Assembly (NCBI RefSeq): GCF_033439725.1
Contig: NW_026944387.1
Span: forward strand, 1,860,001 to 1,924,000
Source: Neurospora tetraspora
Lineage: Eukaryota > Ascomycota > Sordariomycetes > Sordariales > Sordariaceae
DNA length: 64,000 nt
Direction of reading: 5' to 3'
Shown here: positions 46,701 to 58,899 of the stretch, in pieces
How the letters are laid out: the number at the start of each line of letters is the position of its first letter
Position numbering within the stretch: position 1 is the first letter of the stretch
Program-made: the position numbers and the translations under genes
Notes under the pieces: generated by a model
What the model was told of the DNA's origin: nothing
The model's database searches: none
What the model saw: the letters and a program-made list of their open reading frames with translations, nothing else

Positions 46701-48221
46701 GGTCTGGATCGGAAACGCTGATGAGTTTTCAGCACCAGAGAGGAGGCCAGAGTATGGCTCGAGGCTAAAATATGGCAGGCAAATCCAGGTCACGCTCCGG
46801 GTCGTACGAGTTTGCCCTCCAACACCGCTATCGTGAGGCAAAACGTAATCGAAACAGCCCGGTTCCATGTGCTGTACGGGCTTCCCGCTCGAGGTCTGAA
46901 TCAACTTGACGGATGACTGTTTGAGACGGAAGAGGATATCGTTGACTGCCTTCCTTTCGATGCCTGTCAGGACGGAGAGGCGCGCGACCTGGTTCTGATC
47001 CTTTCTGTTAGCCGAAAGTTGCGCCACTTCTCGTTCAGGAAGCGCCTACCGAAAGGTCTTCCAGGGACATTAAAGGTCGGGTAAGATGCCTATCCGCAAT
47101 GGTTAACCCAATTCGTTACATCTCAGGAAGCGGATACCTTACATCCAACGATATAGTGGCTGAAGGTGCCGTAGCTGGGCTGGGTTTGCGGCCATCAGCA
47201 AGCCTGCTGAGTGGTGACCTTCGGCAACTGTGTATCCTTCGCCAGTATAGAACGAGGCAAGAATGTGGGCTACTTCGGAATTCTGATCATCCCTTGGCGA
47301 TGGTTGGCTCGGGGTCGCATCCAGATCCTCGCTCTGCTCCCCGTCTGCTGAACCTCCAATCGATGCCGCCCTTGCTGCCCGGAAGGACGCAGCGAAGGAG
47401 TAGGCAGACGACCCAGACTCTTCAGTTACTAGAGCTGGCGTAGCCCTGAATCTTGAAGACCCGTAGCTTCTGACAGTGGAGGCTCCTCGCGCAGACCTGT
47501 AAGCACCTTCGACGGTAGAGTTGGATCGTAACTCGTCGCTCCGATCCTCATCCGATTCGTCGTCGTCCGCGCCAGGGGACAAGGTCTCTGCAGGAGGAGC
47601 ATGAGACTGTAGCGGTGGTGAGTACTCATCGATGTTATGGAGGACATCGTCGTCACTGTCCTGCTCGAACTTGACGGTCTTATGCCGACGCTTGTTTTTG
47701 AGCCTACTGGGAGAAGACGCAGGTGTCGGTGATGCTGAGCGTCCAACAATATGTCTTGCTCTCACAGGTTGTCGGGAAGGCCGAGAGAGCGAGTCTCCAG
47801 GTCCATAATATCCGCCTGGAGGTGTTGCCCCAGTGTCATAGGGAGCAACTAAGGGGACGGGTGGTGGTCCCTGCTGGCCTGGTTGAGTGTACTCATTGTA
47901 GGGCTCAAAATGGACGTGATGGGCTGCGCGCGTTGGTCCGGGAGGGACAGATGCTGGAGGATAGGCAACCGGAGGCTGAGGAATGGGATAGTACGGGACC
48001 GAATATGGCATCATATAAGGGTTGTATCCGGATGATGGGGGGTAGGTTGGCTGAGGTGGTTCCCGGGGCCACGACGGCGCCCGTTGTGGTTGGGATGAAC
48101 CATCGAAGGTTTGATGTTGTTGATGCGGCTGCTCTGGAAAGGTGTGACTGCGGCGGGGAGGTAAGGTCAATGTCGGTGGATCTTCATCGCGAGGACCTGG
48201 AGCCGGTTGAGGTTGCGACAT
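43733..48221 (-). CDS. CorA-like Mg2+ transporter family protein, 1,319 aa, nine exons
   Basis: Exons 48,221-47,143; 47,089-47,050; 47,000-46,571; 46,494-46,319; 46,245-46,097; 46,027-45,436; 45,369-44,956; 44,879-44,361; 44,293-43,733. The spliced length is 3,960 nt and all phases agree. Residues 1 to about 300 are Pro/Gln/Ser-rich and disordered. A large cytosolic region with the pattern seen in long fungal CorA-like proteins follows (SVTWICLPYFSLEPYSGLLS; LLQAQFSRTAKERDMQQAVR). The C-terminus has two membrane helices (about 1,148-1,169 and 1,184-1,205) with the CorA signature GMN at about 1,170-1,172 ending the first, then a basic tail. CorA/Mrs2-type proteins are pentameric Mg2+ channels; this long fungal branch is known by family only, so the substrate is inferred. 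A 40-nt micro-exon (RW|MHLTRPLMSLEDLS) is needed to keep the frame. Confidence 0.93.
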
Positions 48222-50155
48222 GTTGGTGCGGCAGCATGCAGAACAATGGCATTGTGCTGCAGCGAACCCTTTGAAGTGTGAAAGCCGAGTGTAGATGTCA
48301 AGTATCGAAGATCGGCCGGCGTTGAAAAGTCAGATTTGAGCTGAACCTTGAGATGAACCCGATGACATGAGCTGACAAGCCCATACCGTTGTCAAGTGGT
48401 TGAGGGCGCAGGCTGTGTTACCCGAAATCTTCGACTATCTCATGCAGGCTAGTGCTGCGCCAAGCAAACGATGCAGCTGATGCAGGATCCGCGATCCCAG
48501 CCAATGGGTCGTACTTCCTCCAAATGTTCAACCGGTTTGCTTCCCAACCACCCGGAAAACCCATGTTTGAACTGAGATGCTGAAGGTTCTGAGGTTCAAC
48601 CATCAATTAGATGAAGTTTGACGTGTTGGTTGAAGAGTCGAGGTAGATTTTACCAGTGGAAAGCACCCAGCCGATGGTGCCCTGTTGGCGGCTTCGCGCG
48701 AGTGTTGCGCCAAGAAATAGGTTCATCAGGTTCACACAAGAAATGGGAAGATCCAAATCAACACTACCAGGACAATCACTCAACATTCATCCAAGACAGA
48801 TTTTCGATCCTAAGAGGGCCTTTAACCTATCATCGGACTTCTGTGAAAGAGATCAATGATATTTATATGAAAACAAAGTCGAGGTGTAAGGTGCTTTCTT
48901 TTGAGTGTCTGCCATGGATGCGATGGCCATTTCAAATTTCTGTCCCCACTTTGCGACTGGCGTCCCCGCAACACCATGGCGAGCGCAACGACGGATCACC
49001 ATCTGCTCAATGACCATATCGCATAGCCAAATAATATGCCGAACTCTGACACTGGCAAAACCTGACATTCATGTGTGTTTCCGTGCACTTCACTGCTTGT
49101 AGCCATGCTTGTGTCAGGTTCAAATGCGACAGCATCGTATCGCGTATCCCTCAGAGGAGAGACCTCGAGTGATGGAGAGGACGAGATAAGACAACAAACC
49201 GTCTGGATTATGAGCGCACTCCGGATAATTTGAGCCACACGCCGGAGTGGTTTCCTTGCGTGCAAGAGGACAATCGCAGGAGCATGATTGCCGAAACCGC
49301 TCTGTTCATTAAAGGTGTGGGAAGTCGCGACGAAGGCTCAAGTGGATAAGGGGTGACTTGGTGTAGGTCATGCAAGCAATGCAAGACGTGAATGCGATGA
49401 AGGATTATAAAAATTAAATGCAGTTTGTAGATTGGTAATTGGAGGTACTACCTGAAATGGGAAAACCAACGTTCAATGAGCATTACCGTGATGAGGTGAG
49501 TGTGGTTGATCGCAAGTCGCGACAATGGCCATTGTTCAACTCCACAGTGACGGGATGGCGGAGTTGCGATGGGGTTGAACACCAAAAGAAACCTCCAATC
49601 TGCAGCCAGTGCGGGAACAAAACAAGTGGAAAGAGCTTCTGGGAATGGCCGCGGTGGGGAGGAAACCACCATTCGGGAAGGCATTGGTCTCGGGAGACCC
49701 GCGAAGAGGGAAGGCGCCGACCGACGGGAAAGACCGACGAAGACGGCCAAGCAGTCAACACCACAAAGACAAGCAAGGAAGCCACGACCAAGCACCACCA
49801 GAAGCCTCATTGCACTCATAAGGCAAGGGACGGGACCACCGGCATGACTGAGTAAACCAAACCACCAAGCTTCCGACTCGAGTATGCCTCTCCTACCAGC
49901 CCACCAGCTTCACCTCCTACTCCTCCATCGTCGGCTCGTCATCTCAGCCAAATACCAGCTCGCCAAACCCTCATCTCCAACCAGCCTCACCAGCACCAGC
50001 ACCAGCACCAGCTCCCGCCCAGTCCCATACCCAACCCTCGCCTCCTCTCCCACTCCCAACCCTCCTGCCTCCTCCTCCTCCTCCTCCTCCCCAACCCCTT
50101 GACTCACACTATATGTATTAGGTCTTTGTGTGCACAATACAACAACAAACCAGCT
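48222..50155. other. no supported gene
   Basis: Promoter space of the CorA-like gene, then overlapping frames at 49.44-49.86 kb on both strands that are shadows of one another. A CACCAG-type short repeat lies near 49.99-50.01 kb and a CTC run at 50.07-50.09 kb. Confidence 0.4.
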
Positions 50156-50310
50156 GCGCGGTTAGCTCAGTCGGTAGAGCGTTAGCCCGTTCACAAGTGA
50201 TCGTACCGTGTGCCCTAGGACTCACTACCACAAGCATAGTAGGGGAGCGGCGCAAGGGGGGGTCACGAACGATAGGCTAGAGGTCACAGGTTCGAGTCCT
50301 GTACCGCGTA
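50156..50310 (+). tRNA. tRNA gene with large insert in the anticodon loop
   Basis: Acceptor GCGCGGT/ACCGCGT, D-stem GCTC/GAGC with loop AGTCGGTA, anticodon stem TTAGC/GCTAG, T-arm ACAGG-TTCGAGT-CCTGT, discriminator A. A box TTAGCTCAGTCGG and B box GGTTCGAGTCC are good. The anticodon loop holds an 89-nt loop-plus-insert (50,187-50,275). The insert can pair with the loop (CGTTC with GAACG, then GTGA with TCAC), as tRNA introns do before splicing. Read literally the loop starts CCGTTC; anticodon GTT would need C at position 33 instead of the near-universal U, so the identity is left open. Confidence 0.7.
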
Positions 50311-50319
50311 CAACTTCTC

Positions 50320-50328
50320 TTTTTTTTT
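50320..50328 (+). terminator. RNA polymerase III T-run
   Basis: Nine T residues ten bases after the tRNA 3' end, consistent with pol III termination and a transcribed gene. Confidence 0.75.
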
Positions 50329-50766
50329 GCTGGTTTTTCTTTCTGGTCCACACCTTTTTGGTGGTTGCCGCAGCTGAGGGTTGGATGAGAGGCTGCTAGG
50401 GAGACTGGAAGGCTAGTTGGAAGATGCTTGGGACTATTTATCTTGCTGTGGAAGAGGACTGGCGTGTTATGACCTTTTTATTGCTGTTGGCTTCTGTGAT
50501 TAAATCTTCTTGTGTTGCTTCGCGGCGGGAGACGGGAGGGCAACCAGGGATGCGTAGTTGCCTACAGAGCGGTCGGTGTGACTTGCTCGTAGGCAAAGGA
50601 AAGAATAAACACATCGTCAGCTCAGTCAGCATTGGGGCCAGGCATGCATGCTAGGTATGCAGATATTGAACCAAGGAAGCCTTTACATTCTTGCAATTGT
50701 GTCATCAACTTGAAACTCGTTATGCTAATATGCGCCAAACTGCCAACCCGTGTGACATCCCAAAAC

Positions 50767-52054
50767 CTAACCATCCAACGGTTTCCTCCCATAAACAGTA
50801 GTCAAAGGAAAGTATGTATGAATACTGCCATCCATAACAGCCTTCCTCACATCAACCAGAAACGACTCGATCTGCGTCGGCGTCAGCCCTATAGCCCGAA
50901 ACGGCCTGCTGCACAGTCCCGCCATGCCATCCATGGCCGCCGTTCGCCAGAACAGACCGCAAAGTCGGAGCTTCTTATCCGCCGGCCAGATCCCAAGAGG
51001 CAACTTCTTCGTAATCTCGGTAACATCCTCAAAGCCGGCCTCGCGCATCTCCTGAGAAGTCTTTTGGATGGCGCTTATGTCGGCGCCCATGGCACGGAGG
51101 CCGGCTTCTAGGTACTTGTGGTAGTCACGGACGGCATATGGAGTATCTGGTGTGAGGGTGTGATCGTCGCATCCTGGATTGCTGAGATCGATCTCTTGGA
51201 TTTCGAAGTAGCCGCCTGGTTTGAGGTGTCTGAGGTCGAGTTAGTTAGATGATGACCACGAGAGAGAGAGATAGAGGAAGAGAGAGAATGAGCGAGACTT
51301 GCCGCATCACACGTTGCATAAGCGACTTCCTATCTTTGAGGGTGTGTAGTGCAAAGCGCAGATGGATGTAATCGTACTTGTTCTCGGGGTCCACCCACTC
51401 GTCTTCGATGTCGTCGACGTAGAAGCGCACGTTTTCTGGAACAAATCTGGGCTGGATGGGTGATAGGTCAATGCCTGTGATGACTGCGTCCGGGTAGTTT
51501 TCAGCCACTGTCGGTTTGGTGTTAGCAAGCAGATCTTGAGTGGCTGGGTAAACCACCAATTACTTACATTGCATGGGCCATAGCCCGGTACCAGTGCCCA
51601 AGTCAAGGACCTGTCCACCATCTTCCAATGCCTCCTCGACGGGAGCAAAGAAGAATTGGCCGTCACAGAGCATGGCTGACATCCTATGCTTGATTTCCTC
51701 GCGGCATTGCTCGGTCTCATCGTTGGGGTAGGCGTATTTACCCGCATGGTATGCATGATATCTGAAGCCACACTCGTACACATGGCCACGGATCGAGTCG
51801 ATGATGGAGCTCGAACAATCCCGCTCATCGGAGTCATCAAACTCAAATAGACAATCGTCATATCCAAAGTCTTCGGGAGTGTTTTCAGACGGATCTTCCG
51901 GGAATGAGGGTCCGGTCTGTGCTTCGGAGCTCCCCTATCCAGCGGCTGCCCAAAAGTCGTCTTCTGGTGTTGACCTTGGAATGATGTGCTGCGAAGCCGC
52001 CGGCGCAGAGCAAGAGTAGGGATGTGCTGAAGAGTTCTGCTTCCTGGAGTCCAT
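50767..52054 (-). pseudogene. LaeA-like SAM-dependent methyltransferase gene with in-frame TAG
   Basis: Exons 52,054-51,568, 51,507-51,303 and 51,229-50,767 sum to 1,155 nt with consistent phases (385 codons). After an acidic N-terminus comes the signature of LaeA-type methyltransferases (ECGFRYHAYHAGKYAYPNDE), SAM motif I VLDLGTGTG, GIDLSPIQP and VRFYVDDIEDEW, then MRHLKPGGYFEIQEIDLS. Intron 1 is GTAAGT-CTAAC-AG; intron 2 is a GC-AG intron (GCAAGT donor) and is the only choice that keeps the frame. Codon 40 is TAG (51,935-51,937, AAAG|TAG|GSSE), upstream of the catalytic domain, with no usable later ATG. TAG for CAG is a CpA-to-TpA change, as RIP makes. Such enzymes act as regulators of secondary metabolism or as small-molecule methyltransferases. 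Confidence 0.88.
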
Positions 52055-52917
52055 GATTGCGAGAAGTAATGAGGAAGTGTGGGGAAAGCTTGGTGGTTGA
52101 ATGATGAGGAGGAAGGGGTCATTGGCGTCAATGGACGAGAGGGGACCCGTATGATATAGACGTGTTGATCAGCCACGTAGATGCAAAGTTGAAAACCCCA
52201 ACCCAACGATAAGGACAGAAGATCGCAATGATGAATTTGGTGACTACCCTGTAGTTGCATGGCTTCTTGATTGGGCAATCTTCACTAGTGTCTACTCCAT
52301 ACCAGCCACGGGGTCGGAAGCCAGGGGCAAGCGACTGCAGGTACAGTGCAACACTATGAACACGAAGCTGGCTACGACACCGGAATAGGTATCCCGTAGC
52401 TTTTGAGTTTCGAGAGGTTACACCGGGTAACTGGGCCGGAAGACGATGTCTTGGGCCCCGGGAAGATGGAACCGTTACGGAATGGCACATCAGCAAATTC
52501 CATGTGACGGGCACTTGCCTTCTTCCACATGTTTCAATTGCTTCTTTTTTCTGAGAGGAAGTGAAGGCCGAACAAACTGGTTGGAGAGCAAGGGGACCCC
52601 GCAACAAAGCACGATACTGTATCAGCAGTCAAGTCCTCTTGAGGTTGCGAATTGGTTTGGTCCATCTTCAACATCGCAAACTGTGTTTGCGGTGCCTGTG
52701 ACCAGATGTGGCTGTTAATGGGTCTCTTGAGGTTCTTTTCGAAGGAGTCGCTTCACTCATGATTTGGGATTGGGAAGGAGATTTCCGGTGGCCGGAAGTG
52801 TTTAATGAGCAAGCCTATTCAAGCAATTGGGTTGGATTTCGAGGAGGTTAGACAGATTGGACAAAGATGTTGTTATGATGGCCATGGCGCTGCTTCTGGG
52901 AACAGATGGCATGTTGG

Positions 52918-53249
52918 TCAGCATGGAGGACGAGGTGATCCCAATGGACTAGACTGAGTGTGGTGAGACAGATAACGGCCGAAATGGTCCCGCAAGAGAG
53001 CAACATCGACGGCCAGAAGAGGAAGGTGTGTTTGGTTGTTGATAAGATTTGGAATTGGATTGGGAAAGTCTCCGCTCCTGTCACTCCGGGGCACCCGTCT
53101 GCGGCCGTACCTAGCACCTTCAGTTCCCGACAGCGTGGGTCGCTGGGACCAGGTGGTCCAGGCAGCTTTGTGGGTGGATTGATCCCCTGGAGCTGTGGGT
53201 TTCAGTGGAGCTTTTACCGAACGAACGCTGGAGCTCGATGTCAGGCACC
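52918..53249 (-). pseudogene. 3' part of a host frame split by the copia element
   Basis: On the minus strand a 109-codon open stretch (TSSSSVRSVKAPLKPTAPGD start, TGA 52,918-52,920) ends exactly at the left target duplication. Discounting one copy of the 5-bp duplication it is in the same frame as the 146-codon stretch at 59,498-59,935. No domain recognised. The plus strand is also open here, so this is suggestive only. Confidence 0.35.
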
Positions 53250-53419
53250 TGTGTCAGAGGCCAGGGGATCCACTGGGCGTGCACGTGCCCAGTTGGGCTG
53301 GGATATGCGGGATTTATCTAGATGCCAGAATTTCGAGTCTGCAGAGCCAGTCTTACATACAGACATATATACAATCAAGCCACGTTGAACTTATATCGAT
53401 TATTACTTATAATATTACA
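53250..53419 (+). repeat. left LTR of the copia element
   Basis: Begins TGTG and ends ATTACA; matches the right LTR (58,900-59,497 with the MITE taken out). Some positions are T here and C in the right copy and the reverse elsewhere, the pattern of RIP on both strands. Confidence 0.9.
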
Positions 53420-53931
53420 ATTAAAAGTCTTATTAATTCAACCATTGAAGCTATCACTAGCAACGATAACTGACAAAACGACTGCCAATAATACTTACGA
53501 TTAAGATTGATAGCGTTACTCTTAATAGCCCTAAGGATTGGCCAGTTTGGGAAGATGCCTTTATTTTTATAGCCTAGGACCTTAGTTTCTAGAAGTATAT
53601 CAATCATAATAACTATATGCCTTGGCTAATTGAGCTTATAAAGCCTAATATCACTAACTATTAAGGAGAAGTTCCCGTTAGAGAAATTAAGAAAGCTAAG
53701 AAGGATAGGTAGGCTGCCCTATTTATTGCCGCTAAATTTTATAGCTGTTATTATAAGTACGACTATTATAATTATATAATTAAGAAGTTGGATTAGCGTA
53801 TAGAGGTTAAGACTTTCTCTAATTTAAGTATTAAAAAAACTACGCTAAATCGCTAAATATTTAAAACCGTTAGAGATAATTATTAGGAGATTAATTTTAT
53901 TGAATATATTAGTTTATACGAGTAGTATAAT

Positions 53932-54185
53932 TGTGACGGCTGGCACCACCAGTCGTCATGGATTCTATTCACGGGTGGCTTCCATTCACGGGTTTAGTTC
54001 AGATGGTTCAGGTTCTGGGCTTGGCCTGGCTCCCTCCCAGAGTTCAGGGTATAAAACCCAGTCCTTCTCATCTAGCCTTCCCTTTTGGAGTTTCCTTCTT
54101 TCCTCAACTTCTTGTCTTTAGTCCAAGTTAGCCATTAGGGTAGTACAGTCCTTGCACCCGTACCCATCCCTGGCTACACGTGACA
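53932..54185 (+). mobile_element. solo LTR nested in the copia element
   Basis: A 254-bp block of ordinary base composition inside AT-rich sequence. It begins TGTGACGGCTGG and ends CACGTGACA, with 5-bp duplications ATAAT on both sides (53,927-53,931 and 54,186-54,190). It contains a TATA-like GGGTATAAAACCC. It fits a solo LTR of another, probably Ty3-type, retroelement that inserted after most RIP had happened. No internal region is present. Confidence 0.88.
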
Positions 54186-57100
54186 ATAATAATTTTAGTA
54201 AATTTACCGCTTTTAACGATTATAAAGTAAAGAAATTCGCCCGGGCTAAATTTATTAATATTTTTAAATCCCTTAAATAGAACTAATTATAATTAATATA
54301 ATTAGACTTTTTATTAAGAAGCGGCTATAGCCTTCTATATTATTAAAGGAATTATTAGAGTAAATAAATTAAATTTATAGTTCCTAAAATTCTATATAAT
54401 TATATAATCGAATTTTTATACCGCCTGGGCAAATAATTATTAGTTTTAGTATAATAAGGAGATCGAGAGAAACTTTAATTTCAAAATTTCTTTCCGTACC
54501 ATAGTTAAGGACTTTCGTAAAGTAGTAATAGCGAATATTATTTAAGGAAAAGGTCGCGCTCCTTTATTTACAGGTATTATATTTACAGTTATATTAAGTA
54601 ATAAGCCCGTTAAGGAGGACGCTCCTAACGATGAATAAAATTTTAGCCTAGAGGTAGAGGGATGGGGAAAGGTTATAAGTAAAAATAATAAATTTAGGAA
54701 GAATACTAATAAGAATAAATATACTTTATCTTCGTTCTTATTGGCGAATAAATAATTACAATAATATTTATATAAATTCTATAAGTAGCCGGACTATAAT
54801 TTAGATAAATATTATTACGCTAAATTATAGTTAGCCTATAAAAGCTAAGTTAAAAGTCTTATTATTAAAAAGCGTATACTTACTAATTTAAAAAAAGATA
54901 AGATATTTATAGAAGTTATTAACTATTTACAAATCTAGTAGGATAATAATTAATTCTATAGATGCCGGGTAGGTAAGAGTAGTTTTTTAATACCTATAAA
55001 GAAATGCGGCGCTATATACCTATTAAGAAATTTTATAATTTTTAATTTAAATATAACAATATATATCTTTAATAAAGTTAATCGGTTTAAAAACTTTACT
55101 CTATTAAATATTAAGAATGATATATAGGTTGGAAATAAGTAGATTCCTATCGAAAGGTATAATATTATTATAATTATAATTTAGGACGATATTGGAAATA
55201 GAGAGCTCTAACTCCCTAACGTCGCTTTAATACCAAGTATAATTTATAACTTTATTTCTTTAAAATATTTTGAGGATAAATAAATCTATTAAAACTATAA
55301 GAATAGCTACTTATACTCCCGCCTTATGGATTCTCTTATTTATTATATTCCTTTTAAATATAAATAATTTATTTTAGAAAATATCCTTTTATAAAATAAT
55401 ATTAATAAATCTTCTTTTATTATATAGTATATAAACTATATTAAATAGAAACCCTAAAAGGGTAAGCTCCTTCGCTAGTATCTTCGATTTAGCTACCCAG
55501 GACCCGAAACTTTAATTAAATTAACGGAATAAAAGTATAGCGTACGATTTAAGGGACCAGATATAATATACTACGAACAATATATCAAAGCTAAATTGAA
55601 GTGCCAAGTATGTAAAGAAATTTATAATTACCTAGAAGGCCCTAAGTTATAATTAATTATTAATTTTATCTTTTATAAAGAAGTAAAAGTAAGGTGTTAG
55701 AAATATTTAAATTTAATAGTAATCGTAGACTAGTAATTTAAATTCATTTAAGTATATTATTTAGGTAATAGAGAAGCCAAATTTATTATTGCGTATTTAG
55801 AATCCCTTTATATAAAATTATATATTTAATATTAAATTATATTTCGGGTAATCGAATATAATAATAAAATAATTAATAATAAGAAGATTATTACCTAGTT
55901 TGCTACTAAGGGAATTAGTATCGAACCCTTAGCACTTTATACGTAAATTCAAAACGGCGGCGTAGAGCGCTTAAGGGGTATAATTAAAACTAAAAGTATA
56001 GTAATATAATTAAATATAAATCTTCCTTACGAATTATTAATAGAGATTATTAGAATAGCTATATATTTATATAACCTAACCCCTAAAGTGGAATATTATT
56101 AAAAATCTCCCCAAGACCGATTCGAAACGTACTATTAATTTAGAAATAGTATTATTCCTCTATTAAACCCCTCCTCTATTATCATACACTTTAAAGTATA
56201 TAGCTACAAAAGTTTTGCTTTTATAATAGAAATTATAAAAGAATAAAATAAATTAATAAAGTTTAAAGACTACGCCTAAATCAGCTATTTAATTAAATAC
56301 TAATTAACGAATATGTATAGGATTTAGAATCCTTATATTAACTCTATTATTATTATACGAAACGTTGTATTTAATAAAAATAAAGTCTTTCTTAATAGTA
56401 ATATTAAAGAAATCTATAATACCTTTAATATCTCCTTTAAAGAATTAATTATACAATTAAAAGAATTTTATTAAATAAATATTATGTAAGTAGACATCGT
56501 ATAGGTTAAAGTTATACCCGCTGCAAATAACGGAATTCTTAGCCCCGTTATCCAAAATTGTCTTACTGAAACCGAGAATATACTAGGAGAAGAGGAGGAA
56601 TTAAGGTCTTTAGAAATATAAATACAATCTAAATCTCTAGAAGTCCTATAAGTATTAAAAATATAACTGTAGGGTTTAGAGCCTTTATTATCGCCGCTCT
56701 CATAATTACTATTAGATTTCTAAAATACAATCTTAAATTCGAAAAATAAGGAAGAGGGCTATTTCCCTACCCTTCTTAATAGCCTAACCGCGTTTCTAGT
56801 AACTAACCTCTTTCGTTCGAATAAAGAATTATAACTAACTATAGATTAATACTTTCATTAAGCTATATTATTCTTATTTACAAAGGGCAATCAATTTGTA
56901 AATTTCTAAAGAAATAAGGTCGTAGACTACACCTTCCTAAAGTAAATAAGAAAAAGGAGTATTAATATTAATCCCGGCTGTAATCCTAAATTAAAAATAA
57001 TAAAGGAAATTATTAACCGCTATAGAATAAAGGGTACGTTAAGGACTTTTTATTAAACTAACTTTCTACCCCTTCTAAAGTACTATAGTAATTTTAATTC

Positions 57101-58899
57101 TTATTCCTTTAAAGAATTTTTTAAGGATATAGAAAAGGAATACTTAGACGAGTATAAAGATAAGAAGTTTTAAAAGTAGGTTAATATTAAGGAAGTAATA
57201 GATAACGAAATATTCAGTTCGATATAGGTATATATTTATAAATTCGATTAAAACGGCCGGTTTCTCAAATTTAAAATATATTTAATTATATATAGGGATT
57301 AGTAATCTAAGGATAATATATATAAAACGTACACAGCGACTCTAACTATTAAATCGTTCCGTATCCTAATAGCTATAATTACTTATTTCAACTTCAATTT
57401 CATTTAATATAATATAAAGAACGCCTTTATTAATATTATATTTAATAAGGCAGTTTTTATAAAGGCTCCCCCTAAGTACATTAGTAAAGGTTAAATATTC
57501 TAATTACTATGTATATTATATAATCTATAGAAATCTCCCCTCTTCTAGTAGTAGGAATTTATTAAGACCTTCGTAACTATAAATATAAACCCTTTCCTTA
57601 TAGAATTTAGCATTCTAATTAAAAATAATATATTTTTCTTCTTCTATATTAATAATATTATTATTATTTATAAATATAGAAATAAAGAGATTGTTATAAT
57701 TAAAGGGGTAATAGCCGCTATAGAAAGGAAATATTAATTAACGGGTAGAAAGTTATTAAAATAGTTCTTAAATATCGAAATTATTTGAGATTGAAAAAAG
57801 AAATTAATTTAATTATTATAACGTAACTATATTTAAAAGATTGTCAAAAAGGTTAAGCGTATAAAGAAATTATATTTTATATTTATAGCTAGGGAGGAAT
57901 TCCCATTTTACTAAATAACGTAACCCTATACGAAATTTACGCATATTAGGTTAAAATCGGTTCGATTTTCTATATCGCTATTATATCGCAATTAAATATA
58001 GCTTTCTTAATTTCTAAATTCGCTCAATTGAATTTAAACTCCAATTTAACGTATTATGTAACTATAAATAGAATACTCTTCTATTTTCTAATAATTTAAA
58101 ACTATATTTTTTAACTAAATAATAAAGACCGCTAGGATTTCTATATTATAATTAACTCCTTATTTATAAATAACTTTCTTAATTAAAAGAGTTTATAAGT
58201 ATTCGTATTTAAATTATTAAGCGCTAATATCCATTAATATACTAATAAATAAAATATAATTACGACCTTATCTATAGAAGTTAAATTACTATCTTTTAAT
58301 TAAAGAGTTAAGGAAATAATTTACGCTCGCTATCTCTTTAACGAATTTATCCTAAGATTTAAAAATTAAGAGGCTATACCTATAAGTTATAATAATAAAT
58401 AAATAATTTAATTTATTATAAAGAAGGGAATTCAATTCATTATTAAATTTAAATACATTAATATATATAAATATTAATTAAAGTAAGCGTAAGAGAGGAA
58501 ACTAATAAACATAGTCTACGTACTTACTAAGGAATAAATTGCAAATAGCCTTATAAAGAGCCTTCTTCCTACAATATATTTAAAATCGATAAAATAATTA
58601 GGATTCGTAGAATTATGGCGGCTATAAATTTAATTATAAGAGTTTAGCAATAAAAATATCGCTACAGGCCGCCCAAAAGGTATAGAGAACTCTATAAAAG
58701 AGGACTCGGGTAATGAATTGGCAAATATAATAGCAAATATAATAAAGCAAGATTCTTACAAATAAAAGCTTAAAAGCTACCGTAATGAAGAAGTAATCTA
58801 AGAATAGCATTATTTCTAGCTAGTTTTGGAAGGATTTTAGGGCATTTTAAGGCATATCTGGGTAGATCTAGCGTAATTTATACACTAGATTTAAAGGGG

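Noticed and set aside
49439-49855. 138-codon frame with CSQCGNKTSGK resembling a zinc-binding motif
   Set aside because: Only one CxxC is present and three frames are equally open on both strands; not enough for a gene call.
14108-51937. UAG reassigned to an amino acid, given three otherwise open frames broken by TAG
   Set aside because: The same methyltransferase gene ends in TAG, the CorA-like, oxidoreductase and dioxygenase genes contain no internal TAG, and CAG-to-TAG by RIP explains the cases more simply.
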